A program made the translations under genes and the position numbers. This document shows, piece by piece, positions 24,239-31,771 of a DNA stretch of 64,000 nucleotides. The first letter of the stretch is position 1. The number at the start of each line of letters is the position of its first letter. Source of the DNA: Nonomuraea aurantiaca (GTDB taxonomy: Bacteria; Actinomycetota; Actinomycetes; Streptosporangiales; Streptosporangiaceae); the NCBI RefSeq assembly GCF_020215705.1, contig NZ_JAIWNB010000025.1, positions 62,001 to 126,000 on the forward strand, in the 5' to 3' direction. The notes beneath the pieces were generated by a model that was not told the origin of the DNA, made no database searches, and saw nothing but the letters and a program-made list of their open reading frames with translations.

Positions 24239-24331
24239 GGAGGCGTCTGGGCGCCTGGTGGCCCCCGCGGTCTTCAAAACCGACGAGGCCGAGGTCCTCG
24301 GCCTGGCGGGTTCGATTCCCGTCCGCCTCCG
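24239..24331 (+). tRNA. selC: Selenocysteine tRNA (anticodon UCA)
   Basis: A 93-nt gene. The acceptor strand GGAGGCG at the 5' end pairs with CGCCTCC near the 3' end, followed by G73; CCA is not encoded. The anticodon loop CTTCAAA (24272-24278) carries UCA (24274-24276). The long extra arm, AGGCCGAG paired with CTCGGCCT around GTC, is an 8-bp perfect stem. The T arm is GCGGG/CCCGT with loop TTCGATT. The unusual length, large variable arm and UCA anticodon identify tRNA-Sec. The 8th acceptor pair of the canonical 8+5 fold would be U-C here; a 7+6 arrangement of the same 13 pairs is also possible. It lies directly before selA. Confidence 0.95.
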
Positions 24332-24346
24332 CTCTATTTTCGAAGG

Positions 24347-25672
24347 GTGGACCCACGCAGGCACGTACCCCGTACTGACGCCGTACTCGCCGATCCACGG
24401 CTGGTCGCGGCGGGCGGGCGGCTGGGCCGGTCGGTCGTCAAGGACGCGGTGGCGCGGGCGCAGCAGCGGGCGCGGAGCGGTGAGATCGGTCCCGAGGAGG
24501 TCGCCGACGCGGCGGTGGCGGCACTCCCGCCGCGGGCCGCGAGCCTGCGTGCGGTGATCAACGCGACCGGCGTGCTGGTCCACACCAACCTGGGGCGGGC
24601 GCCCCTGTCGCCCGCCGCGATCGAGGCGATGGCCGCCGCGGCCGGTGCCGCCGACGTGGAGTTCGATCTGGAGACCGGCGCCCGGGCGCGGCGCGGGCGG
24701 GGCGCGCTGGACGCGCTCGCCCGTGCCGTGCCGGCCGCCGAGGATGTGCACGTCGTCAACAACAACGCCGCCGCGCTCGTCCTGGTGGCGACCGTACTCG
24801 CCGCCGGTCGGGAGATCGTGATCAGCCGGGGTGAGCTCGTGGAGATCGGCGACGGGTTCCGCATCCCCGACCTGCTCGTCTCCACTGGGGCGCGGCTGCG
24901 CGAGGTCGGTACGACCAACCGCACCTCCTACCGCGACTACGCGGCGGCCGTAGGGCCGGAGACCGGATGCGTGCTCAAGGTGCACCCCTCGAACTTCCGG
25001 ATCGAAGGCTTCACCGGCTCCGCCGAGGTACGCGAGCTGACCGGGCTCGGCGTGCCCGTCGTCGCCGACATCGGCTCGGGTCTGCTGGCGCGCGAGCCGC
25101 TGCTGCCTGAGGAGCCGGACGCGGCGACCGTACTCGCGGCCGGGGCGGACCTGGTGACGGCCAGCGGGGACAAGCTGCTCGGCGGACCCCAGGCGGGCCT
25201 CCTCCTCGGCCGCCGTGACCTGGTCGAACGCTGCAGGCGGCACCCGCTCGCCCGCGCATTGCGGGTTGACAAGCTGACGCTGGCCGCGCTGGAGGCCACG
25301 CTCCGCGGTCCTGTTGTGCCCGTCCGCCTGGCGCTGCACGCCGACCCGGCGGCGCTCGGCGACCGCGCCGCGGCCCTCGCCGGGCGGCTCGCCACGGCGG
25401 GAATCGACGCGCGGGCGGTGCCGAGCGAGGCCGCCGTCGGGGGTGGCGGGGCGCCCGGGGTGCGGCTGCCGAGCGCCGCCGTCAGCCTGCCCGAACGGCT
25501 CGCGGCACCGCTGCGCGTCGGTGATCCGCCGGTGGTGGGGCGGATCGAGGGCGGGCGGCTGCTGCTGGACCTGCGCACTGTTCCCGGCGACCGTGACGAT
25601 GACGTGGCCCGCGCGATCCTCGGGACGAGCGGCCTTGGGGTGAGTGACGCCGAGGGGGTGGCTTCGGGGTGA
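24347..25672 (+). CDS. selA: L-seryl-tRNA(Sec) selenium transferase
   Basis: A 441-residue PLP enzyme that converts Ser-tRNA(Sec) to Sec-tRNA(Sec) using selenophosphate. The N-terminal tRNA-binding part starts VDPRRHVPRTDAVLADPRLV. Typical SelA segments follow: VINATGVLVHTNLGRAPLS, VEFDLETG, VVNNNAAALVL and GTTNRTSYRDY. The PLP lysine lies in TASGDKLLGGPQAG (K276). Start GTG 24347 is only 15 nt downstream of the tRNA-Sec 3' end, with GAAGG before it, so selC and selA are probably transcribed together. The stop is inside a 15-bp tandem repeat and overlaps a micro-ORF start (GTGA at 25669). Confidence 0.96.
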   Translation: MDPRRHVPRTDAVLADPRLVAAGGRLGRSVVKDAVARAQQRARSGEIGPEEVADAAVAALPPRAASLRAVINATGVLVHTNLGRAPLSPAAIEAMAAAAGAADVEFDLETGARARRGRGALDALARAVPAAEDVHVVNNNAAALVLVATVLAAGREIVISRGELVEIGDGFRIPDLLVSTGARLREVGTTNRTSYRDYAAAVGPETGCVLKVHPSNFRIEGFTGSAEVRELTGLGVPVVADIGSGLLAREPLLPEEPDAATVLAAGADLVTASGDKLLGGPQAGLLLGRRDLVERCRRHPLARALRVDKLTLAALEATLRGPVVPVRLALHADPAALGDRAAALAGRLATAGIDARAVPSEAAVGGGGAPGVRLPSAAVSLPERLAAPLRVGDPPVVGRIEGGRLLLDLRTVPGDRDDDVARAILGTSGLGVSDAEGVASG

Positions 25673-25704
25673 GTGGCTTCGGGGTGAGTGGCTTCGGGGT
25701 GAGC
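25660..25704 (+). repeat. 15-bp tandem repeat at the selA end
   Basis: Three consecutive copies of GGCTTCGGGGTGAGT (the third ends in C) lie at 25660-25674, 25675-25689 and 25690-25704. Degenerate copies flank them at about 25635-25659 and 25750-25766. Each copy contains a GTGA that can serve both as start and stop. The first copy holds the selA stop codon and the last degenerate copy (GGCTTCGGGGTGAGC) provides the selB ribosome site GGTGAG. The 15-bp length preserves the reading frame of the micro-ORF across the copies. Confidence 0.8.
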
Positions 25705-25761
25705 TACTTCGAGGGGGTGGCTTCAAGGCGAGCGGTCTCGGGCCTGGCGGCTTCGGGGTGA
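25669..25761 (+). CDS. Possible 30-codon coupling micro-ORF between selA and selB
   Basis: The GTG at 25669 overlaps the selA stop (GTGA) and opens a 30-codon frame that starts VSGFGVSGFGVSYFEGV and ends at TGA 25759-25761, seven bases before the selB ATG. Its first codons come from the 15-bp repeat (VSGFG per unit). The peptide is Gly/Ser/Val rich with no recognised fold. Its geometry (start overlapping the upstream stop, stop just before the next start) is what one expects of a translational-coupling relay. Whether it is translated is unknown; it could be an accident of repeat expansion. Confidence 0.35.
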   Translation: MSGFGVSGFGVSYFEGVASRRAVSGLAASG

Positions 25762-25768
25762 GCGGCTG

Positions 25769-27631
25769 ATGTACGTCGTGGCCACGGCGGGGCACGTCGA
25801 TCACGGCAAGTCCACGCTGGTGCGGGCTCTCACCGGGATGGAGCCCGATCGGCTGGAGGAGGAGCGGCGGCGGGGGCTGACGATCGAGCTGGGGTACGCG
25901 TGGACCACGCTGCCTTCGGGGCGGCGCCTCGCCTTTGTGGACGTACCGGGGCATGAGCGGTTTCTCAGCACGATGCTGGCGGGGGTCGGTCCGGTGCCGG
26001 CGGTGCTGTTCGTGGTGGCGGCGGATGAGGGCTGGATGCCGCAGTCCGAGGAGCACCTGGTGGCGCTGGAGGCGCTGGGCGTACGGCACTGCCTGCTCGC
26101 GGTGACCCGAGCCGACCTCGCCGACCCAGCCCCGGCCCTCGAACAGGCGCGCGCTCGCCTGGCCTCGGCGGGGTTGGGTGACGCTCGCTCGGATGCGGCC
26201 GGATCGGGAGTGCGCCCGGATGCGGGCGGGGTGGGCGGTGGTGGTGGCCGTGGTGCGGTCGAGGCGGTGGTGGTGAGCGGGCGGACCGGGCAGGGGCTCG
26301 ATGAGTTGCGGGAGGCGCTGGACCGGCTGGTCGCCGCGCTGCCCGCGCCCGATCCGGAGGCGCCGGTCCGGCTGTGGATCGACCGGGCGTTCAGCGTGAC
26401 GGGCAGTGGCACGGTCGTGACCGGGACCCTGCCCGAGGGCGGCATTTCGGTGGGTGACGAGCTGGCGCTGGATGGCGAGCCCGTACGGGTGCGGGCGCTG
26501 GAGTCTTTGAAGGAGCCGCTGTCCTCGGTGACCGGCGTCGCCAGGGTGGCGGTCAACCTGCGCGGCCATGGCCTGCCGGAGCGCGGCCGGACCCTGGCCA
26601 CACCCGGCCGATGGACGTGGACGGACCTGGTCGACGTCCGGACCTCCCCTGTGGGGCCGGAAAGGGGTGTCGTTTCGGCGGGTGGGGAGGAGTGGCGGCT
26701 GCCTCGGCTGCTGACCGCGCACATCGGGTCGGCGGCGGTGACGTGCGAGGTGCGGACGCTTGGCGGGCGTATCGTACGGTTGCGCCTGGCCCGCCCGCTC
26801 CCGCTCCACCTCGGAGACGTGTTGCTGCTGCGCGACCCCGGCCGCGATCGGGCCGAGGTGCGGGTGCTGGCGGGGGCGAGCGTGCTCGACGTGCGCCCGC
26901 CCGCGCTCGGCCGCCGCGGCGCGGCCCGGGCGCACGCCGCCCTGCTGGAGTCGGCCGCCCCGGATGCCGCCTCCGCCCTGCGCATCCACCGGCTGCTGCG
27001 CGCGGCCGACCTGACCGCCATGATCGGTACGCCCGGCCCATACTCGGCCGACTCCACGGTCTGCGGGGATTGGTACGCCGATCCCGAGTACTGGGCCGAG
27101 TTGGGTGAGCGGCTGGCCGCCACGGCGCGGCGGTACGCCGTCGAGCACCCCCTGGAGCCTGGCATGCCGATCGAGGCGGCCCGCCACGTGCTCGGGCTGC
27201 CTGATCGGCAGTTGGTCGCGGCGCTGGTGCGGTCGCCGTTCACGCTGGCCGAAGGGCGGATCGTGACCCGGCCTGCCGGGCTGCCCGAGCCGGTGGCGCG
27301 GGCGGTCGAGCGGCTGAGGGCGGAGTTGTCGGCACACCCCTTCCAGGCGCCGGAGGCCGGGCGGTTGGCCGAGCTGGGGCTGGGTTCCCGGGAGCTGGCG
27401 GCGGCCGTACGGGGCGGGCGTCTGTTGCGCGTGACCGAGGGGATCGTGCTGCTGCCCGGCGCGGACGTACGGGCGGCGGAGCTGCTGCGTCGTCTGCCGC
27501 AGCCCTTCACGGTCAGCCAGGCCAGGCGTGCCCTCGACACCAGCCGGCGGGTCGCGGTGCCGCTGCTCGAACACCTCGACCGGAGCGGGCTGACGCAGCG
27601 GGTGGACGACGTCCATCGCCGCTGCCTCTAA
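25769..27631 (+). CDS. selB: Selenocysteine-specific translation elongation factor
   Basis: A 620-residue GTPase that delivers Sec-tRNA(Sec) to UGA codons marked by a bSECIS. The N-terminal EF-Tu-like G domain has GHVDHGKST (about 8-16), the effector segment RRRGLTIELGYAW, DVPGHERF and a VTRAD nucleotide motif. Domains 2-3 follow (RLWIDRAFSVTGSGTVVTG). The C-terminal about 250 residues form the winged-helix repeats that bind the bSECIS, ending RSGLTQRVDDVHRRC. A Gly-rich insert (GVGGGGGRG) sits within the G domain. Start ATG 25769 has GGTGAG seven bases upstream. Last gene of the selC-A-B unit. Confidence 0.96.
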   Translation: MYVVATAGHVDHGKSTLVRALTGMEPDRLEEERRRGLTIELGYAWTTLPSGRRLAFVDVPGHERFLSTMLAGVGPVPAVLFVVAADEGWMPQSEEHLVALEALGVRHCLLAVTRADLADPAPALEQARARLASAGLGDARSDAAGSGVRPDAGGVGGGGGRGAVEAVVVSGRTGQGLDELREALDRLVAALPAPDPEAPVRLWIDRAFSVTGSGTVVTGTLPEGGISVGDELALDGEPVRVRALESLKEPLSSVTGVARVAVNLRGHGLPERGRTLATPGRWTWTDLVDVRTSPVGPERGVVSAGGEEWRLPRLLTAHIGSAAVTCEVRTLGGRIVRLRLARPLPLHLGDVLLLRDPGRDRAEVRVLAGASVLDVRPPALGRRGAARAHAALLESAAPDAASALRIHRLLRAADLTAMIGTPGPYSADSTVCGDWYADPEYWAELGERLAATARRYAVEHPLEPGMPIEAARHVLGLPDRQLVAALVRSPFTLAEGRIVTRPAGLPEPVARAVERLRAELSAHPFQAPEAGRLAELGLGSRELAAAVRGGRLLRVTEGIVLLPGADVRAAELLRRLPQPFTVSQARRALDTSRRVAVPLLEHLDRSGLTQRVDDVHRRCL

Positions 27632-27738
27632 CCACCACCCCCGCCCCACCACCCCCACAATCACTCTGACCTGGGATTCTTCTGGAGGGCGTTATATATT
27701 CGTGTTTGGGGATAAACCATCGTCATCGGGGGGTTGCG

Positions 27739-28647
27739 ATGGTTGGAGACCTGCCGCGACGTCTCGTCGCGGAAGCCATCGGAACGATGCTGCTGGTTCT
27801 CTTCGGTGCCGGCTCCGTAGTCGCCGCGCTGGTCATGCAGAACGGCCGGTTGGACTACGCCGCGCTAGGCATCATCTCGCTCTCGTTCGCCCTGGTGGTC
27901 GCGCTCGTCATCTACGCCTTCGGCAGTACGTCCGGCGCGCACATCAACCCGGCGGTCACCATCGCCCTCGCCGCAGGACGCAGGTTCCCGTGGTCGGAGG
28001 TGCCGTTCTACATCGTCGCTCAGCTCGTCGGCGCGTTCGCCGGCGGGCTGTTGATCGTGGGCGGGTTCGGCCGGCGGGCGGTGGACAACGGCGTCGGGCT
28101 CACCGCGCTCGGCCAGGGCGTGAACTATGGGCAGGGCATCCTGTTGGAGGCGCTGGGGACGTTCCTGTTGCTGCTCACGATCATGGCGCTGGCGGTCGAT
28201 CGGCGGGCGCCGAGCGGCTGGGCCGGTTGGATGATCGGGCTGGCCGTGGCGTGCGAGATCTTCGTGCTCGGCCCGCTGACAGGTGGCTCCGTCAACCCGG
28301 CCCGTACGTTCGGGCCGTACCTGACGACCACGGTGTTCGGTGGGAGCGCGCCATGGTTGCAGTACGGCGTCTACATCGCCGGCCCGATCATCGGCGCGGT
28401 GCTGGCAGTCGTGGTGTACGACCTGGTGGCGCGCCCAATGCGCGAGGTGCCCGCAACGGCCGAGCAGGGCGCTGCCGGAGAGATCATCGGTGCGCGAGGA
28501 CAGGATGCGCGGGAACAGGAGCTGCCTGAGGCCGCTCACGGCGCCGCGGGAGACATCCCGTCGGCCCGGCGCCCGCACGACGACCGGATTCGTGACCGAG
28601 TGGGGCACATCGGCCGCCGCCGCTGGCGCCCCGGCCATGGGGGGTGA
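27739..28647 (+). CDS. MIP-family aquaporin / glycerol-type channel
   Basis: A 302-residue channel of the major intrinsic protein family with six membrane helices and both pore-lining half-helices: SGAHINPAVT (first NPA) and GGSVNPARTFGP (second NPA). The N-terminal helix reads LVAEAIGTMLLVLFGAGS. Residues about 245-302 form a hydrophilic Arg/Glu-rich C-terminal tail of about 60 residues, longer than usual. Start ATG 27739; the stretch upstream (27692-27697, TATATT) can serve as a -10. It could pass water, glycerol or small neutral solutes; the position between the sel genes and the formaldehyde dehydrogenase makes a small C1 solute an idea worth testing, but that is speculation. Confidence 0.92.
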   Translation: MVGDLPRRLVAEAIGTMLLVLFGAGSVVAALVMQNGRLDYAALGIISLSFALVVALVIYAFGSTSGAHINPAVTIALAAGRRFPWSEVPFYIVAQLVGAFAGGLLIVGGFGRRAVDNGVGLTALGQGVNYGQGILLEALGTFLLLLTIMALAVDRRAPSGWAGWMIGLAVACEIFVLGPLTGGSVNPARTFGPYLTTTVFGGSAPWLQYGVYIAGPIIGAVLAVVVYDLVARPMREVPATAEQGAAGEIIGARGQDAREQELPEAAHGAAGDIPSARRPHDDRIRDRVGHIGRRRWRPGHGG

Positions 28648-28701
28648 TCCGTGATCACGTGAGCGAACGAACATCCGCCACCTATCGGGCAAGGGGGAGA
28701 C

Positions 28702-29928
28702 ATGCCCGGCAATAGGGGAGTTTCGTACGAGGGGCCAGGCAACGTCCAGGTACGCGAGACCGACTATCCCGAATTCGAGCTCAAGGACGGCCCGGGAGTG
28801 AACCCGGCCAACGTAGGGCGCAAACTACCGCACGCCGCCATCCTCAGAACGGTGGCGACGAACATCTGCGGCAGCGACCAGCACATGGTCCGCGGCCGCA
28901 CCACGGCCCCGCCGGGCCTCATCCTCGGTCACGAGATCACCGGTGAGGTGATCGAAACCGGTTCCGACGTGGAGTTCACCAAGGTCGGCGACCTCGTGTC
29001 CGTACCGTTCAACATCGCCTGCGGCCGCTGCCGCAACTGCAAGGAGGGCAAGACAGGCGTCTGCGAGAACGTCAACCCCGACCGGCCCGGCTCGGCGTAC
29101 GGCTACGTCGACATGGGCGGCTGGGTAGGCGGGCAGGCCGAGTACGTCCTGGTGCCGTACGCGGACTGGAACCTGCTCAAGTTCCCCGACAAGGAACGGG
29201 CCATGGAGAAGATCCTCGACCTGGCCATGCTCGCGGACATCTTCCCGACCGGGTTCCACGGCTGCGTGAGCGCGGGGGTGAAGCCAGGATCGACCGTCTA
29301 CATCGCCGGTGCCGGCCCGGTCGGCCTGGCCGCGGCGACCTCGGCGTTCCTGCTCGGAGCCGCCGTGGTCATCGTCGCCGACCTGAACAAGGAGCGGCTG
29401 GACCAGGCCCACACCTTCGGCTGCGAGACCATCAACGTGGCCCTGGGCGAGCCGAAGGACCAGATCGAGCACATCCTGGGCGAGCCGGTCGTGGACTGCG
29501 CCGTCGACGCCGTCGGCTTCGAGGCCCGCGGCCACGGCGCGGAGTCCGACGTAGAGCGTCCCGCCACCGTGCTCAACACGCTGATGGACATCACCCGGGC
29601 GGGTGGCGCGCTCGGCATCCCCGGCCTGTACGTCACCGGTGACCCCGGGGCGCAGGACGAGGCGGCCAAGCACGGTTCGCTGTCCATCCGGTTCGGCCTC
29701 GGCTGGGCCAAGTCGCACTCCTTCGTCACCGGCCAGTGCCCGGTCATGAGGTACAACCGCCAGCTCATGATGGCGATCCTCAACGACCGGGTGCAGATCG
29801 CGAAGAACGTCAACGCGACGCCGATCTCGCTGGACGACGCGCCGCGGGGCTACCACGAGTTCGACGAGGGGGCCGCGCGCAAGTACGTGCTCGACCCGCA
29901 CGGCATGCTCGCCAAGACGGCGTCCTGA
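28702..29928 (+). CDS. fdhA: Glutathione-independent formaldehyde dehydrogenase
   Basis: A 408-residue zinc-dependent medium-chain dehydrogenase closely matching the glutathione-independent formaldehyde dehydrogenase type (start MPGNRGVSYEGPGNVQVRET). The catalytic zinc ligands are in NICGSDQHM and GHEITGEV; the structural zinc cysteines are in CGRCRNCKEGKTGVC. The long DPERP-type insert and the TGVCENVNPDRPGSAYGYVD segment are characteristic. The NAD-binding fingerprint is GAGPVGLAA. It oxidises formaldehyde to formate with NAD tightly bound. With the formate dehydrogenase 7 kb upstream it would complete a formaldehyde-to-CO2 route. Start ATG 28702, AAGGGGGAG in front. Followed by two strong hairpins. 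Confidence 0.9.
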   Translation: MPGNRGVSYEGPGNVQVRETDYPEFELKDGPGVNPANVGRKLPHAAILRTVATNICGSDQHMVRGRTTAPPGLILGHEITGEVIETGSDVEFTKVGDLVSVPFNIACGRCRNCKEGKTGVCENVNPDRPGSAYGYVDMGGWVGGQAEYVLVPYADWNLLKFPDKERAMEKILDLAMLADIFPTGFHGCVSAGVKPGSTVYIAGAGPVGLAAATSAFLLGAAVVIVADLNKERLDQAHTFGCETINVALGEPKDQIEHILGEPVVDCAVDAVGFEARGHGAESDVERPATVLNTLMDITRAGGALGIPGLYVTGDPGAQDEAAKHGSLSIRFGLGWAKSHSFVTGQCPVMRYNRQLMMAILNDRVQIAKNVNATPISLDDAPRGYHEFDEGAARKYVLDPHGMLAKTAS

Positions 29929-29942
29929 CGACGCGGTCTCCA

Positions 29943-29973
29943 CTGCGAGCGGCGCGAAACCCGCCGCTCGCAG
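29943..29973. terminator. 12-bp hairpin, first of two duplicated terminator-like stems
   Basis: CTGCGAGCGGCG (29943-29954) pairs perfectly with CGCCGCTCGCAG (29962-29973) around a 7-nt loop, 15 bp after the formaldehyde dehydrogenase stop. No T-tract. It is likely a terminator between convergent genes. Confidence 0.75.
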
Positions 29974-29988
29974 CACGGCCGGTCTCGA

Positions 29989-30024
29989 CTGCGAGCGGCG
30001 CGGCGCGCGACGCGCCGCTCGCAG
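29989..30024. terminator. 14-bp hairpin, second copy of the same stem
   Basis: CTGCGAGCGGCGCG (29989-30002) pairs perfectly with CGCGCCGCTCGCAG (30011-30024) around an 8-nt loop, 14 bp before the stop of the convergent beta-lactamase-fold gene. Its arms share the CTGCGAGCGGCG sequence and the flanking GGTCTC-ACT with the first hairpin, so the two arose by duplication of a block of about 46 bp. Confidence 0.75.
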
Positions 30025-30037
30025 CCTGCCCGATCGA

Positions 30038-31414
30038 TCACGATGAGGTCGTGGCGCGGCCGAACAACCGGCCGGCGAGGTCGACGCCCACGACCGTGCC
30101 GTTGTCGTCGCGGCTGAAGTAGCCGCGCTGCCCCTTCAGCCCGCCCTCGGTGATGATGTACTCGTCGCCGTCACCGGGCAGGAAACCGAAGGCGGCCGGC
30201 GCGTAGTCCGGGGGCATGTCGGCATCCGATGCCTGGCGGATCTCCGGCTTGATCCCGACCTCAAGGGTGAGCCGGTGCCCGTCCGTGGCGATGTCGAGGT
30301 TCATGGCGTCGATCTCGTAGCGGCCGACGACCTGCCGAGCCCGCGCCTGGTCGTAGGGGATCGGCTCGGGGTCCCGGTCGACCACGCCGAGGTGGTTCTC
30401 CAGTGCCCAGCGGACGACAGCCTGGTTGAAGGGGTAGCCGTCAGGGCCGCCGTTGGCCAGGGAGACGACGGCGAAGTCGCGTTCGGGCACGATGAGCAGC
30501 TCGGCGAACTGCCCGTTGCCCGATCCGCCGTGCCCGATGGTGTGGACCCCGTCCACCTCACGCAGGAACCAGCAGATGCCGAAGGCGTCGCCGAGCGTGC
30601 TGGCCCGCAGTTCGACCGTCGGCTCCTGCATGCGGCGCAGCGCCTCGGCGGGCAGCACACCGTCACCGGTGCCGAGGTGGAACCGGGCCCAGCGCAGCAG
30701 GTCGCTCACTGACGACACGCTGCCCCCGCCGGGGTAGTTGGCCTGCGCGCCGGCCCGCCACGACGTCCACGGCCGCGCGGCGCGCATCGAGCCGTCCTCG
30801 CCGCGGTTGTAGCCCACGGCGAACCGCCGGATCATGACGTCGTCATGATCGAAGAAGGTGTTCGACAGTCCGGCCGGCTCCAGGACCAGCGCGGCCACGG
30901 CCTTCTCGAAGGGCAGGCCGGTGACCTTCTCGATGACCCGCCCGGCCAGGTTGTAGCCGGCCTGGCTGTAGGAGGCCCGGGCGCCGGGCGGCGCGATCAA
31001 CGTCAGCTCGTTCAGCTTCGCCACGAACGCGGCCAGGGAACCGTCGCTCCCATCGGTGTCGATCAGGTTCCAGTCGAGCCCGGCGGTGTGGTTGAGCAGG
31101 TTCAGCACGGTGATCCGCGCGGCGGCGGCCTCGTCCGCGAGCCTGAGCTCGGGTACGTAGCGGCGCACCGGCGCGTCCAAGTCCACCTTGCCCTCCGCGA
31201 CCAGGCGCATCATCGCGGTCGCGGTGAAGGACTTGGTCACCGAGGCCAAGGGGAACAGCGTCTTGTCATCGACCGGCAGCGGGTTCTCGAGGCTCGTCAC
31301 CCCATGAGAGGCGACGAACTCCTGGCCGCCGGCCAGCACTCCCACGGCAACACCGGGAATGTCGAACTCCTTGGCCGTCACCGCGACGAACTCGGCCAGC
31401 TTCTCCTGCGACAT
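30038..31414 (-). CDS. Serine beta-lactamase-fold hydrolase (class C/esterase type)
   Basis: A 458-residue protein, start ATG 31414 behind GAGGGG; longer in-frame extensions are not preceded by a ribosome site. It has the catalytic SxxK in PLASVTKSFTA (Ser about 63, Lys about 66), the YSQAGYN segment in place of YAN, and HGGSGNGQF in place of KTG. This is the profile of class C beta-lactamase-like esterases or peptidases rather than clinical beta-lactamases. A C-terminal beta-barrel domain (about 360-458) ends DDNGTVVGVDLAGRLFGRA. No signal peptide is visible, so it is probably cytoplasmic. Convergent with fdhA across the paired hairpins. Confidence 0.87.
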   Translation of the reverse strand: MSQEKLAEFVAVTAKEFDIPGVAVGVLAGGQEFVASHGVTSLENPLPVDDKTLFPLASVTKSFTATAMMRLVAEGKVDLDAPVRRYVPELRLADEAAAARITVLNLLNHTAGLDWNLIDTDGSDGSLAAFVAKLNELTLIAPPGARASYSQAGYNLAGRVIEKVTGLPFEKAVAALVLEPAGLSNTFFDHDDVMIRRFAVGYNRGEDGSMRAARPWTSWRAGAQANYPGGGSVSSVSDLLRWARFHLGTGDGVLPAEALRRMQEPTVELRASTLGDAFGICWFLREVDGVHTIGHGGSGNGQFAELLIVPERDFAVVSLANGGPDGYPFNQAVVRWALENHLGVVDRDPEPIPYDQARARQVVGRYEIDAMNLDIATDGHRLTLEVGIKPEIRQASDADMPPDYAPAAFGFLPGDGDEYIITEGGLKGQRGYFSRDDNGTVVGVDLAGRLFGRATTSS

Positions 31415-31771
31415 CGTGTGTCCCCTCTTCTCCCGACCGTTCGCGTCGAGATCTCGTACGTTTCGGCGTGCAGGTAGGACGATGGCCGCCATCGCTGATA
31501 CGGGCCTGACAGCGCCGTGATACGCGCTCTCAGTCCCAAATGAGCCGCACACCAGCGGGACGCTCCGGAGTCCGCGCACGACCGCCGCCACATCGAGCCG
31601 TCCCTCACCGAAGGGCAGATCACCACGATCGAGGATGATCTCTACCGGTCCATCGACGCCGCCGCCGAAGGGCGTGACCTCGGGTAGATCGGGCGGCATA
31701 TAACCTTTTGGTCGCTTTGGTATGTAATGCGATGATCGGAGGCGTCGACTGCCGAGCGGATGGGTGGAAGC
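31415..31771. other. Promoter region with a short plus-strand coding remnant
   Basis: The 357 bp hold the divergent promoters of the beta-lactamase-fold gene and of thuA. Plus-strand codons ending at TAG 31685-31687 read PSLTEGQITTIEDDLYRSID, then AAAEGRDLG, which looks like the tail of a lost protein that I cannot identify. No intact gene is present. Confidence 0.4.

Noticed and set aside
25660..25768. CRISPR-like array at the repeats near selA
   Set aside because: The copies are directly adjacent with no spacers and only 15 bp long; this is a tandem repeat. No cas genes occur in the window.
24167..27664. Long minus-strand extension of selD through selA and selB
   Set aside because: Only the part from ATG 24166 to 23168 matches SelD. 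The rest is antisense low-complexity sequence without motifs.
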